DNA of 64,000 bases from CAVXSP01 sp963764505 (GTDB taxonomy: Bacteria; Acidobacteriota; Vicinamibacteria; Vicinamibacterales; SCN-69-37): NCBI GenBank assembly GCA_963764505.1, contig CAVXSP010000003.1, positions 62,001-126,000 on the forward strand, in the 5' to 3' direction. A model generated the notes under the pieces. It was not told where the DNA came from. It searched no databases and saw nothing but the letters and a program-made list of their open reading frames with translations. Position numbers and translations under genes: made by a program. Below, in pieces: positions 17,369 through 25,832 of the stretch; position 1 is the first letter of the stretch; each line of letters opens with the position of its first letter.

Positions 17369-18328
17369 TCAGTGTGGCTCGCCGGTCCCGCCCAGGCGGC
17401 GAATCCAGACATTGCGATAGCGGACCGGGTGCGCGTGATCCTGCAACGTCAGCGGCAGTTCGGGATCGTGCGGAGCGTAGGCGTGCACGGTCCGCGTGGG
17501 TGAGGTCGGGCCGTCGAGCGCGCGCCGGTGCTGGACGAGCAGGCCGTTCCAGAAGACCGTGATGTATGCGGGCTTGACGGCCATCGCCCCGTCGAACTGC
17601 GGCGCCTCGAAGACGATGTCGTAGTACTGCCACTCCCCCGGCTTCTTCGCGGCGTTGACGAGCGGCGGATACTCGCCATAGATCGCCGCGGCCTGGCCGT
17701 CCGCATAGGTCACGTTCTCGTACGAATCGAGCACCTGCACCTCGTAGCGGCCCATGAAGATGACGCCGCTGTTCCCGCGATCCTGGCTGAAGCCGCGCGC
17801 GGGACTGGGCGTCGCCCATTCGAGATGGAGCTGCACGTCGCCGAACTTCTCCCGCGTCTGGATCGATCCGCTGCCGGCGCCGGTCTCGAAGTAGCCGTCG
17901 CGAACGGGCCAGGGCGCGTCGGCCGGCTGGCCGTTCTTGATCTGCTGCCAGCGCGAGAGATCCCTGCCGTCGAACAGGACGATGGCGTCGGAGGGCGGCG
18001 CGGTCGGCACGGCCCCGGGCGTCACGACCGCGGGATGCGGGCGGGCGGCGTCGTGGATCCTCCAGGGCGTGCCGGGGATCTCCGCGAGCTTCGTGTATCC
18101 GATGATCGCCCCGTTCGCGTCGCGCACGGGACCTTCGTCGACGGCCGGACCGCCGCCGCGCTGGCCTCCGGCCCTGCCCTGCCGTCCGGACGGCGCAGGC
18201 GCTGGAGAGGCCGGCGCCTGCGGTGCCGGACCGGCATCGAGCGCCGCGCCGAGCGCGAACGCCGCGCCGGCGGCAACGAGCAGGCGGCCGGAACGTCCGG
18301 CCAGGACTCGTACGAGCGGAGTGAACAT
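17369..18328 (-). CDS. DUF1080 protein (3-keto-disaccharide hydrolase type)
   Basis: A 319-residue exported protein: N-terminal signal (VRVLAGRSGRLLVAAGAAFALGAAL), then a Pro/Ala and Gly/Arg-rich linker (residues 31-60, ending in RAGGQRGGG), then a concanavalin-like DUF1080 domain with AIVLFDGRDLSRWQ, GDVQLHLEWATP, RGNSGVIFMGRYEVQVLDS and YRNVWIRRL. Members of this family have been described as 3-keto-disaccharide hydrolases. ATG 18328 has GGGAGG six bases upstream. It lies near a GMC/subunit 3 dehydrogenase of the kind that makes 3-keto sugars and is divergent from the AGE epimerase and symporter operon. Confidence 0.88.
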   Translation of the reverse strand: MFTPLVRVLAGRSGRLLVAAGAAFALGAALDAGPAPQAPASPAPAPSGRQGRAGGQRGGGPAVDEGPVRDANGAIIGYTKLAEIPGTPWRIHDAARPHPAVVTPGAVPTAPPSDAIVLFDGRDLSRWQQIKNGQPADAPWPVRDGYFETGAGSGSIQTREKFGDVQLHLEWATPSPARGFSQDRGNSGVIFMGRYEVQVLDSYENVTYADGQAAAIYGEYPPLVNAAKKPGEWQYYDIVFEAPQFDGAMAVKPAYITVFWNGLLVQHRRALDGPTSPTRTVHAYAPHDPELPLTLQDHAHPVRYRNVWIRRLGGTGEPH

Positions 18329-18402
18329 GGCTGCCTCCCTTGAGCTGACGCGCGCGACCGGCGCGGGCGAATCATACACCTGCGTTGTATGCTGACGGCC
18401 CG

Positions 18403-19632
18403 ATGAGCGAGCACGGGATCGAGACCCTGTCCCGGGACCGGCTGAACGTTCTGCGCGCCACCTATCGGGACGGCCTCCTGGGCGACACCCTGCCCTTCTG
18501 GATCCCCCGGGCGATCGATCGCGAACACGGCGGCTATCTCACGGCCCTCGACCGCGACGGATCGCTGCTCCAGACCGACAAGTCCATCTGGGCGCAGGGT
18601 CGATTCGCGTGGCTCCTCGCGACGCTCCACGCGACGGTCGAGCCCCGGGCCGAATGGCTGGAGCTCTCGAAGCACGGCATCGACTTCCTCGACCGGCACG
18701 GGTTCGACGCGGACGGGCGGATGTTCTTCTCGGTGACCCGCGACGGACGGCCGTTGAGGAAGCGGCGCTATCTCTTCTCCGAAGCCTTCGCGGTCATCGC
18801 GTACGCCGCCTACGGCGCGGCGGCCAACGATGCCGGCTGCACCGCGCGGGCGCGGGACCTCTTCCGGATGCTGCTCGAGTACCACCGGGAGCCCGGACGG
18901 CTCGAGCCCAAAGTGAACCCGGCGACGCGCCCGATGAAAGGGCTCGCCATGCCGATGATCCTGATCGCCACGGCGCAGGAGCTGCGAAAGGCGACCGGCG
19001 ATCCGCTCTGCGACGAAGTGATCGACTCGAACATCCGCGAGATCGAGCGCGACTTCCTGAAGCCCGAGTGGCGTTGCCTGCTCGAGACGGTCGGGCCGCG
19101 CGGCGAAGACTACGACACGTTCGAAGGGCGCACGGTCTGTCCCGGCCACGCGATCGAGGCGGGTTGGTTCATCCTCGAGGAAGCGCGCCGGCGCCAGCGC
19201 GCGTCAACGCCGGCACGCCAGGCGGAGGCGGCCAGGCTCATCGAGCTCGGCACGACCATCATCGACTGGTCGCTCGACGCGGGCTGGGACGCCGGGCACG
19301 GCGGGCTCGTCTATTTCACCGACGCGCGCGGACTGCCGAGCGCCGAGTACCCGCACGACATGAAGCTGTGGTGGCCGCACAACGAGGCGATCGTCGCCAC
19401 GCTGCTCGCCTGGCATCTGACTGGCGAGCGCCGCTACGCGCGCTGGCACACGCAGGTGCACGACTGGGCCTACGCGCACTTCCCCGACCCGGAGCACGGC
19501 GAGTGGTACGGCTACCTGCACCGCGACGGGTCCGTGTCCACACGGCTGAAGGGCAACCTGTGGAAGGGGCCGTTCCACCTGCCCAGGATGCAGTGGTACT
19601 GCGCCGGGCTGCTCGGAGAAATGGGGGAATGA
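18403..19632 (+). CDS. AGE family epimerase/isomerase (N-acylglucosamine 2-epimerase fold)
   Basis: A 409-residue cytosolic enzyme with the (alpha/alpha)6-barrel AGE signature: WIPRAIDREHGGYLTALDRDG, QGRFAWLLATL, GFDADGRMFF, PGHAIEAGW and KLWWPHNEAI, which hold the catalytic His and Arg positions. Length is normal for the family, which interconverts N-acylglucosamine/mannosamine or mannose/glucose. ATG at 18403 is preferred over 18385. A TATGCT box lies about 10 nt upstream. The stop overlaps the start of the symporter (ATGA), so import and epimerisation of one sugar are probably linked. Confidence 0.9.
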   Translation: MSEHGIETLSRDRLNVLRATYRDGLLGDTLPFWIPRAIDREHGGYLTALDRDGSLLQTDKSIWAQGRFAWLLATLHATVEPRAEWLELSKHGIDFLDRHGFDADGRMFFSVTRDGRPLRKRRYLFSEAFAVIAYAAYGAAANDAGCTARARDLFRMLLEYHREPGRLEPKVNPATRPMKGLAMPMILIATAQELRKATGDPLCDEVIDSNIREIERDFLKPEWRCLLETVGPRGEDYDTFEGRTVCPGHAIEAGWFILEEARRRQRASTPARQAEAARLIELGTTIIDWSLDAGWDAGHGGLVYFTDARGLPSAEYPHDMKLWWPHNEAIVATLLAWHLTGERRYARWHTQVHDWAYAHFPDPEHGEWYGYLHRDGSVSTRLKGNLWKGPFHLPRMQWYCAGLLGEMGE

Positions 19633-21494
19633 GTACGTACGCGCACCTCCAGCCGATCGACTACGCCGTCATGGGCGCCTACATGCTGGCCCTCGTGGGC
19701 CTCGGATGGTTTCTCCGGCGCAGGGCCGGCACCGACATGGAGAGCTATTTCCTCGCCGGCCGCACGCTCCCGGGCTGGCTGAACGGGTGCTCCTACGCCG
19801 CCACGTGCCTCAACGCGGACGTGGCGCCCGCCTACTGCGGCATGACGGTCGTCACCGGCCTCTTCATCTGCTGGTGGTATTTCAGCCGGTTCGGGCTGGC
19901 GTTGATGATCGGCGGCGTGCTGTTCGCCGTCTTCTGGCGGCGCCTCGCGATCATGACGTCGCCGGAGTTCTACGAGCTGCGCTTCGGCGGCGGCCCGGCA
20001 GTCGCCATCCGTACGTGGGTCGCGCTGCGGAGCGCCTTCGTCGCGGTGGTCGCCTGGACGGGCGCCGGCCTGCTGGGCATGCACAAAGTGGCGCAGCCGC
20101 TGCTCGGATGGAACATCGGCACGACGTTCGCGGTCGTGCTGCCGATCCTCCTCTTCTACGTGCTGCTCTCCGGCTACCTGGGCGTGGTCATCTCCGACTT
20201 CTTCCAGACCATCGTGATCATCGGCGCCTCGCTGACGCTCATGTGGGCGGTGCAGGCGGACTTCGGGGGTCCGAGCGGCCTGTATCACGCCCTGGTCGCC
20301 TCGTTCGGCGACGGCGTCGTCAGCTGGCATCCGCCGCTGCACCACGAGCTGCTCGGCGCGCTCGGCGTGGCGGCATGGACGCTCGGCACGGCCGTGGGCT
20401 ATGGGGGCGACACCGCGCCGATGGCCGGCGCCATGGAGGGCCAGCGGATTCTCTCGTGCCGGAACGGCCGGGAAGCCGCCAAGATGTACGTCTGGACGCA
20501 GGTCGTGCTCTTCGTCATGCTCGCCGTGCTGACGCTGCCCGCCCTGGGCGCGATGGTCCGATGGCCGGGCCTGCGCGACGGCAGCATCAACAAGGAGCTC
20601 GCCTACGGCATGCTGCTCGGCCACTACCTGCCGGCCGGGCTGCTCGGGCTCGCGATCAGCGGCATGCTCGCGTCGATCATGTCGACGCTCAGCTCCAACA
20701 TGAACTTCGGCGCGCAGGTGTTCCTGAACGACGTCTACAGGCGCTCGCTGGTTCCGCACGCCTCCGAGCGGCACTACCTGCTCGTCGGCCGCGTGGTCGC
20801 CGCCACGATCATCGGCCTCGCGATGCTCGTCGCCACGCGCGTCGAGAACGTGATCGATATCGCAGTGTTCATGCTGGGCCTCTCCTCGGCCGAGCTGACC
20901 GCCAACTGGGCGCAATGGTGGTGGTGGCGGTTCAACGGCAAGGCGAGAATGGCGGCGTCCTTCGGCGGGCCGCTCCTGTTCCTCTTCAACCAGTTCGTCG
21001 TGTTCCGCTACCTCGTCGACGCTGGCGACGCGTCCGTGTACCTCGTCGTGTTCGCGTCGATTGGCGCCACGACGCTGCTCTGGCTCGCCGTCGCGTGGCT
21101 GACCGAGCCGGAGCCCGAGGAGACGCTCGTCGCGTTCTATCTGCGCGCGCGGCCGATGGGGTGGTGGGGTCCGATTGCCGAGAAGGCCGGCGCGCGGCTG
21201 GCCGGAGGCCGCCCGCCGGACGTGCCCCCGGCCCCTGGCCCCCGTCCCATTGTCGAAGGCCTGGGGATCGCCGCCTGCGGCGCCGTGACGATCGGCGCGG
21301 CGGTCGTGGCGCTCTCGTGCGCTTACGTCGGCCGCGGAAGGGCCACTGCCGCAGCGCTCCTCATCTCAGCCGCGGCCGGGCTGGCCTTCCGACGCTGGTT
21401 CGGCCCGTTCATCGCACGGTTCGATGCCGACGGCGGGAATGACGACGTTCAGGCCTTGGCGCGCTCGGGATCCCGGGCGGCGCGCGTTCGCTGA
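19629..21494 (+). CDS. Sodium:solute symporter family transporter
   Basis: A 621-residue inner-membrane transporter of the SSS family with about 13 helices from residue 10 to 480 (IDYAVMGAYMLALVGLGWFL; SYFLAGRTLPGW near the first loop; LAISGMLASIMSTLSSNMN, the sodium-binding region). A longer C-terminal tail with one or two further hydrophobic segments follows. Start overlaps the AGE epimerase stop as ATGA, so the two are cotranslated. The solute is likely a sugar or amino sugar from this pairing. Its last 46 nt overlap the convergent membrane hydrolase gene. Confidence 0.9.
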   Translation: MSTYAHLQPIDYAVMGAYMLALVGLGWFLRRRAGTDMESYFLAGRTLPGWLNGCSYAATCLNADVAPAYCGMTVVTGLFICWWYFSRFGLALMIGGVLFAVFWRRLAIMTSPEFYELRFGGGPAVAIRTWVALRSAFVAVVAWTGAGLLGMHKVAQPLLGWNIGTTFAVVLPILLFYVLLSGYLGVVISDFFQTIVIIGASLTLMWAVQADFGGPSGLYHALVASFGDGVVSWHPPLHHELLGALGVAAWTLGTAVGYGGDTAPMAGAMEGQRILSCRNGREAAKMYVWTQVVLFVMLAVLTLPALGAMVRWPGLRDGSINKELAYGMLLGHYLPAGLLGLAISGMLASIMSTLSSNMNFGAQVFLNDVYRRSLVPHASERHYLLVGRVVAATIIGLAMLVATRVENVIDIAVFMLGLSSAELTANWAQWWWWRFNGKARMAASFGGPLLFLFNQFVVFRYLVDAGDASVYLVVFASIGATTLLWLAVAWLTEPEPEETLVAFYLRARPMGWWGPIAEKAGARLAGGRPPDVPPAPGPRPIVEGLGIAACGAVTIGAAVVALSCAYVGRGRATAAALLISAAAGLAFRRWFGPFIARFDADGGNDDVQALARSGSRAARVR

Positions 21495-21958
21495 TAGACG
21501 ATGTACTCGCGCGCGAGGAGCCCGAGGCCGATGGCTTCCGTGAGCATGATCTGCGGCTTCCAGACCTGACCGAGCTGGTCGAGCGGCGAGGTGAAATCGT
21601 AGCTCGCGAAACGCCCGTGGAGCGCGGGCCAGGTCAGCGCGATGAGCTCCGAGCTGGGAAACGGACTCAGCATGTCCATCGACGCGTCGAGCACGAGGTG
21701 CGTCGCCACGCCGATCGCAATCGCGCTCCAGACGCGCGATCGGAGGACCCACGCCGCGGCTGCCAGCGCGGCGAGGAACAGTCCGGTATGCGCGAACGTC
21801 CGCGTGCAGCTCACGAACCCGGACACGTGCGAGTAGTACAGCGGCTTGTCGACCGCGTCCGGCAGCAGCGTTCCGACGATGAACGGCACGATCGGCAGCG
21901 CACGCCGGAGAGGCCCGATGATCGTGCGTCCGAACCCGACGTGACCGAAGACGAACAT
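21449..21958 (-). CDS. Membrane-bound metal-dependent hydrolase-like protein (DUF457/YdjM type)
   Basis: A 169-residue membrane protein. GHVGFGRTIIG near the N-terminus, PFIVGTLLPDAVDKP (an Asp in the first helix region), FAHTGLF and GVATHLVLDASMD carry the His/Asp positions conserved in the YdjM/DUF457 family of membrane-bound, presumably metal-dependent hydrolases. Four helices are expected. The 3' end overlaps the symporter gene tail to tail by 46 nt. It is divergent from the DUF5916 gene, whose ATG is 45 nt away. Confidence 0.78.
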   Translation of the reverse strand: MFVFGHVGFGRTIIGPLRRALPIVPFIVGTLLPDAVDKPLYYSHVSGFVSCTRTFAHTGLFLAALAAAAWVLRSRVWSAIAIGVATHLVLDASMDMLSPFPSSELIALTWPALHGRFASYDFTSPLDQLGQVWKPQIMLTEAIGLGLLAREYIVYQRTRAARDPERAKA

Positions 21959-21989
21959 CGATGCGCCGATTCTAGCAGGTCGCGGTTGC

Positions 21990-21995
21990 TATACT
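21990..21995 (+). promoter_or_regulatory. -10 box TATACT, probable leaderless promoter
   Basis: TATACT ends 8 nt before the ATG of the DUF5916 gene at 22004, so transcription would begin at or within two bases of the start codon. No Shine-Dalgarno sequence is present, and no good -35 hexamer is seen. Confidence 0.45.
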
Positions 21996-22003
21996 TTCCG
22001 GCA

Positions 22004-24682
22004 ATGCCGCGCGCCGGACTCCTGATTGCCGCGCTCTGTCTGCTCGCCGCGCCTGGCGGCGCCGCGGCACAGGTCCGCGGCGACGGCGCCGGCGCGGGCG
22101 TCGCCGGGAACGGGCCGACCCCCATCGCGCCGACGGCGTCGGCGAGCTACGCGGCCAGCGCGCCGACCATCGACGGCCGCGTGGACGACGCCGCGTGGAC
22201 CGGCGCGACGCCCCTCCGGACCTTCACCCAGCGCGATCCGGTCGAGGGCGCGCCCGAGAGCGAGCGGACCGAGGTCTGGATCAGCTACGACGACGTGGCG
22301 ATCTACATCGCGGCGCGGCTCCACGATCGGATGGCCGTCACGACCAGGCTCGGCCGCCGGGACATGCCGACCACCGGGTCCGACTGGTTCCGCGTCAGCC
22401 TGGACAGCCTGCACGACCGGCGGACCGCCTTGCGATTCGACGTGAACCCTTCGGGCGTGCGGCGCGATGCCGTGTTGACGGGCGGGTCGACGAGCGGCGA
22501 CGGCGACCTCGCGTGGGATGGCGTCTGGGACGCCGCCGCCAGAATCGACGCGGACGGCTGGTCGGTCGAGATGCGCGTCCCGTTCAGCCAGCTCCACTAT
22601 TCGCCTGCGGCCGATCAGGAGTGGGGGCTCCAGCTCGAGCGCATCATCGACCGGAATCAGGAGCTCGACATGTTCGCCTTCTCGCCGAAGGCCGAGCAGG
22701 GCGGGATCCCGTCGTTCGGGACGCTCCGCGGGCTGCGCGATCTGCGGCCGGGGCGGCGGCTGGAGCTGATGCCCTATCTGCTCAGCCGCGGCAAGTTCGT
22801 CGCCGGGTCGACGAACCCGTTCACCGGAGCCCGGGACCTCAGCGCGAACGCCGGCCTGGACGCGCGCTACCGCATCACGTCGAACCTGACGCTCGCCGCC
22901 ACCGCGAATCCGGACTTCGGCCAGGTCGAGGTGGACCCGGCGATCATCAACCTGTCCGCGTTCGAGACCCGGTACGACGAGAAGCGCCCGTTCTTCGTCG
23001 AGGGCGCGGGCAGCTTCAAGTTCGGCGGGACCGTGGGTGGCCCCAGCGCGACGGCCGCCAGTCTGTTCTACTCGCGTCGCCTCGGCCGCACCCCGCAGAT
23101 CGAGCTGCGCGCGAGCGAGCGCGACGTGCCGGATACCGCGACGATTCTCGGCGCCGCCAAGGTGTCGGGCAAGACGCCCGGCGGCTGGTCGGTCGGCGTC
23201 CTCAACGCGCTGACCGGCGCCGCGACCGGGCGATACCTCGATGCCCAGGGCGGGATCCAGCACGCGTCCGTCGAGCCCCGTACGAACTACTTCGTCGGCC
23301 GCGTGAGCCGCGAACTGCGGCAGGGCCAGACGTCCATCGGCGGCATCTTCACGAGCGTCGATCGGTCCAACACCCCGGATACGGACGCCCTTCGGGCGAA
23401 CGCCTACACCGGAGGACTCGACTTCGTCCACGAGTTCGCCCACCGCACCTGGGCCGTGACGGGGTTTCTCGTCGGCAGTCAGGTCGGAGGCACCGAGCAG
23501 GCGATCCTCCAGACGCAGCGGTCGTCGACCCGGTACTACCAGCGTCCCGACGCGAGGCACCTGGCGCTCGATCCGCACGCGACGTCCCTCGGCGGGATCG
23601 CCGCCTCGGTGCAGCTCAAGAAATCCGCCGGCCTGCACTGGACGACCGACAGCTGGCTGCAGACGATTTCGCCCGGATTCGAGATCAACGACATGGGCTT
23701 CCTCCAGCGATCGGATCGCCGGGCCTTCGGGCAGGGCATCACGTACAAGGAGCAGCGGCCGGGACGGTTCTTCCGGGACTGGAAGTCGACCAGCTACGTG
23801 AACCGGGCGACGAACTACGACGGCGATCTGATCGACTACTTCTACTGGACGTCGTTCACGTTCACGCACGTCAGCTACTGGCAGGCGACCGGCAGCGTCT
23901 GGTACGAGCCGGAGCGCACCGACGACCGGTTCACCCGCGGCGGGCCGCTGGCGCTGCGGCCGGCGAACTGGCGCTACAACGCGGCGGTGACCTCGGATCC
24001 GCGGAAGGCGCTCAGCGGCAGCGCCAGCTATGCGCTCGTCGCCGACCGGGCGGGCAGCGACAACACGACGTGGGACACCAGCCTCACGTTCCGTACCTCG
24101 CCGCGCTGGAACCTCTCCGTCGGCCCTCGTTTCACGCGCGTGCGGCAGGACGAACAGTACGTCTCCGCCGTGGCCGATCCGGCGATGACCGCGACGAGCG
24201 GCGTCCGGTACATCTTCGCGCCGCTCGACCAGAAAGAGCTGAGCCTGGTCACGCGATTCAACATCACGTTCACTCCCAACCTGTCACTCGAAACCTACAT
24301 GCAGCCGCTCGTCTCGAACGGCGTCTATGGGGCGCTGAAACAGTTCGAGCGGCCGTCATCCTACGAGTTCGCCGAGTACGGACGCGACATCGGCACGGTC
24401 TCCCGCACGACGACCGGGTACCTGGTCGACCCGGACGGCGACGGCGCGCTGGCGGCCTTCCCGGTGCCCGACCGCAGCTTCACCGCCCGATCGCTGCGCG
24501 GCAACGCGGTGCTGCGCTGGGAGTACCGCCCCGGCAGCACCATGTACATCGTCTGGCAGCAGGATCGTCTGGATCCCGACCGCATGGAGGACTTCTCGGT
24601 GAGTCGTGCGCTCGGAACGGTCTTCGGCGGAAGGGCGAACAACGTGCTCGCCGTGAAGTGGAGCTACTGGATCAATCCCTGA
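22004..24682 (+). CDS. DUF5916 / carbohydrate-binding family 9-like outer-membrane protein
   Basis: An 892-residue exported protein. Signal peptide residues 1-23 (GLLIAALCLLAAPGGAAAQ). Residues 45-230 are the CBM9-like N-terminal domain (APTIDGRVDDAAWTGATPL, SYDDVAIYIAARLHD, WSVEMRVPFSQL). The remainder is a DUF5916 barrel-like region (FSPKAEQGGIPSFG, ANPDFGQVEVDPAIINLSA, ETRYDEKRPFFVEGA) with many alternating aromatic strands to the C-terminus. The family is widespread in Acidobacteria and Bacteroidetes beside TonB-dependent systems; its function is unproven. A leaderless start is likely. An inverted repeat follows the stop. Confidence 0.88.
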   Translation: MPRAGLLIAALCLLAAPGGAAAQVRGDGAGAGVAGNGPTPIAPTASASYAASAPTIDGRVDDAAWTGATPLRTFTQRDPVEGAPESERTEVWISYDDVAIYIAARLHDRMAVTTRLGRRDMPTTGSDWFRVSLDSLHDRRTALRFDVNPSGVRRDAVLTGGSTSGDGDLAWDGVWDAAARIDADGWSVEMRVPFSQLHYSPAADQEWGLQLERIIDRNQELDMFAFSPKAEQGGIPSFGTLRGLRDLRPGRRLELMPYLLSRGKFVAGSTNPFTGARDLSANAGLDARYRITSNLTLAATANPDFGQVEVDPAIINLSAFETRYDEKRPFFVEGAGSFKFGGTVGGPSATAASLFYSRRLGRTPQIELRASERDVPDTATILGAAKVSGKTPGGWSVGVLNALTGAATGRYLDAQGGIQHASVEPRTNYFVGRVSRELRQGQTSIGGIFTSVDRSNTPDTDALRANAYTGGLDFVHEFAHRTWAVTGFLVGSQVGGTEQAILQTQRSSTRYYQRPDARHLALDPHATSLGGIAASVQLKKSAGLHWTTDSWLQTISPGFEINDMGFLQRSDRRAFGQGITYKEQRPGRFFRDWKSTSYVNRATNYDGDLIDYFYWTSFTFTHVSYWQATGSVWYEPERTDDRFTRGGPLALRPANWRYNAAVTSDPRKALSGSASYALVADRAGSDNTTWDTSLTFRTSPRWNLSVGPRFTRVRQDEQYVSAVADPAMTATSGVRYIFAPLDQKELSLVTRFNITFTPNLSLETYMQPLVSNGVYGALKQFERPSSYEFAEYGRDIGTVSRTTTGYLVDPDGDGALAAFPVPDRSFTARSLRGNAVLRWEYRPGSTMYIVWQQDRLDPDRMEDFSVSRALGTVFGGRANNVLAVKWSYWINP

Positions 24683-24780
24683 AGCCGATGCTGGCATCGA
24701 GGGACGTGTGCATCGGCCGATACGCATCGACTGTGGAGTCAACCGTCAGTCGGCCCGCATCGGCCGATGCATGGATTGAT
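24670..24780. repeat. Nested inverted repeats between convergent genes
   Basis: GATCAATCC at 24670-24678, which overlaps the DUF5916 stop region, is complementary to GGATTGATC at 24772-24780. Inside it are a perfect 14-bp palindrome GCATCGGCCGATGC (24757-24770) and a near copy at 24710-24723. The position between the convergent DUF5916 and small hydrophilic protein genes suggests a transcription stop or a REP-like element. Confidence 0.5.
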
Positions 24781-24791
24781 CGAAGCGCCGA

Positions 24792-25085
24792 CTACTCCTC
24801 GGGCTCGTCGGCGCTCTTCGGTCGGCTCGAGTGCTCGCGGATATCCGTCCCTTCGCCCGCGGCTCCCATGTCGATACCGGTCGCGCCCGAGCGCTGGGGC
24901 ACGTCGTCGATGCCAGTCGCGCGGTCGCGAACCTCGATGCCTTCGACGGACCCGCTGCCAGGACGCGTCGGAATGTGAACGTTCGGATCCGCGGTGCCAA
25001 GTCCGAGCACGTCTCCGGCGTGCTTGCGCTCCCGCCGTCGCTCTCGGGTGGTGAGCTTTTCGGTGTCCTGTTCTTTGACCTTCAT
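24792..25085 (-). CDS. Small hydrophilic protein, 97 aa, unknown function
   Basis: Highly charged protein with no membrane segment: a basic N-terminal third (KVKEQDTEKLTTRERRRERK) followed by a Gly/Asp-rich tail (DVLGLGTADPNVHIP, ATGIDDVPQRSGATGIDMG) that has a short internal repeat of ATGID. Likely to be largely disordered. ATG 25085 has GGGAGG four bases upstream, a strong ribosome site, and the frame upstream of it is not protein-like. No family is recognised. Confidence 0.6.
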   Translation of the reverse strand: MKVKEQDTEKLTTRERRRERKHAGDVLGLGTADPNVHIPTRPGSGSVEGIEVRDRATGIDDVPQRSGATGIDMGAAGEGTDIREHSSRPKSADEPEE

Positions 25086-25378
25086 GGATCCTCCCGCCCC
25101 GATGTGGTGCAAGACCATCGCCAGAGTCGAGCTCGAAGGTTGTGAAGGCCCGTCGCCGCCGGGGCACCGGCGAGTGTCGCGATTGCCAACGCGGTCGCCA
25201 CTCGTCAGGTCGGGCGCATCTCGTCGCGCCATCTCACATTGGGCCACGCGTGGGACAATTGCCCAACGGCGCGGGAAATCGCGCCTCGCGTTCGCCCGGG
25301 GCCAATCGGCTTCGGCGATTCCCGCGACAGGCGCAGGACCCGCCCCTGGCACGATCCATGCTTGATTGAAAGACCGAC
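25086..25378. promoter_or_regulatory. Divergent intergenic region with a sigma-54-like site at 25347-25362
   Basis: No gene is seen here. TGGCACGATCCATGCT at 25347-25362 matches the sigma-54 core at -24 (TGGCACG) and has GC at the exact -12 spacing (GG to GC as in TGGCACG-N4-TTGC, with one mismatch). It would start transcription around 25373, six bases before the ATG of the Cys-rich peptide gene that heads the efflux operon, so a leader would be very short. The rest of the region shows only weak palindromes. Confidence 0.35.
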
Positions 25379-25720
25379 ATGCCAGTTCCGCAGGCACGAA
25401 CGTCGGCGCTCCTCGTCATGCTCGCCATGCTGGTGGGAGCTCTGGCGGGCGTTCGTGCGGATGGCTCTTCGGAACGGTGCCTCGACCGGAGCCACTGCCG
25501 TGCGCCCATCCTGACCTGCTGTTGCGACGCCGGCGCGCCGTCTCCAACGCTCGGAGCGCCCGAACAGGCAGCGGCGGCACCGCATCATGCGTTCGTTCCC
25601 GCGATGCTGCCTGTCGCGCCCGTCGTGCCCGCGTCCGGGCCGGCGCTGGCCGTTCGCACTGTTCCCGTCCACGGCTCGCCTCCCGATCTGCCGACGCTCC
25701 ATCTCGCCCTTCTGATCTGA
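25379..25720 (+). CDS. Small secreted Cys-containing protein at the head of the metal efflux operon
   Basis: A 113-residue protein with a clear signal peptide (ALLVMLAMLVGALAGVRA, cleaved about residue 27). The mature N-terminus has a Cys cluster, C-x5-C-x6-CCC (ERCLDRSHCRAPILTCCCDAG), then a Pro/Ala-rich region with His pairs (APHHAF). No family is recognised. It precedes the TolC-like, CusB-like and CusA-like genes in the same direction with 112 nt to the next start. Periplasmic metal binding is an attractive inference from Cys content and position, but untested. Confidence 0.6.
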   Translation: MPVPQARTSALLVMLAMLVGALAGVRADGSSERCLDRSHCRAPILTCCCDAGAPSPTLGAPEQAAAAPHHAFVPAMLPVAPVVPASGPALAVRTVPVHGSPPDLPTLHLALLI

Positions 25721-25832
25721 CACACGCCGCCTGACTGGGCGCATCCAATGGTGGGTGCCCCTCCGTGTCGCCGCTCCTGCGTGGTCGCGCTCGCGCCGGT
25801 GCGGGCGAATTCCTGCTCGATCGAGGGGGATC

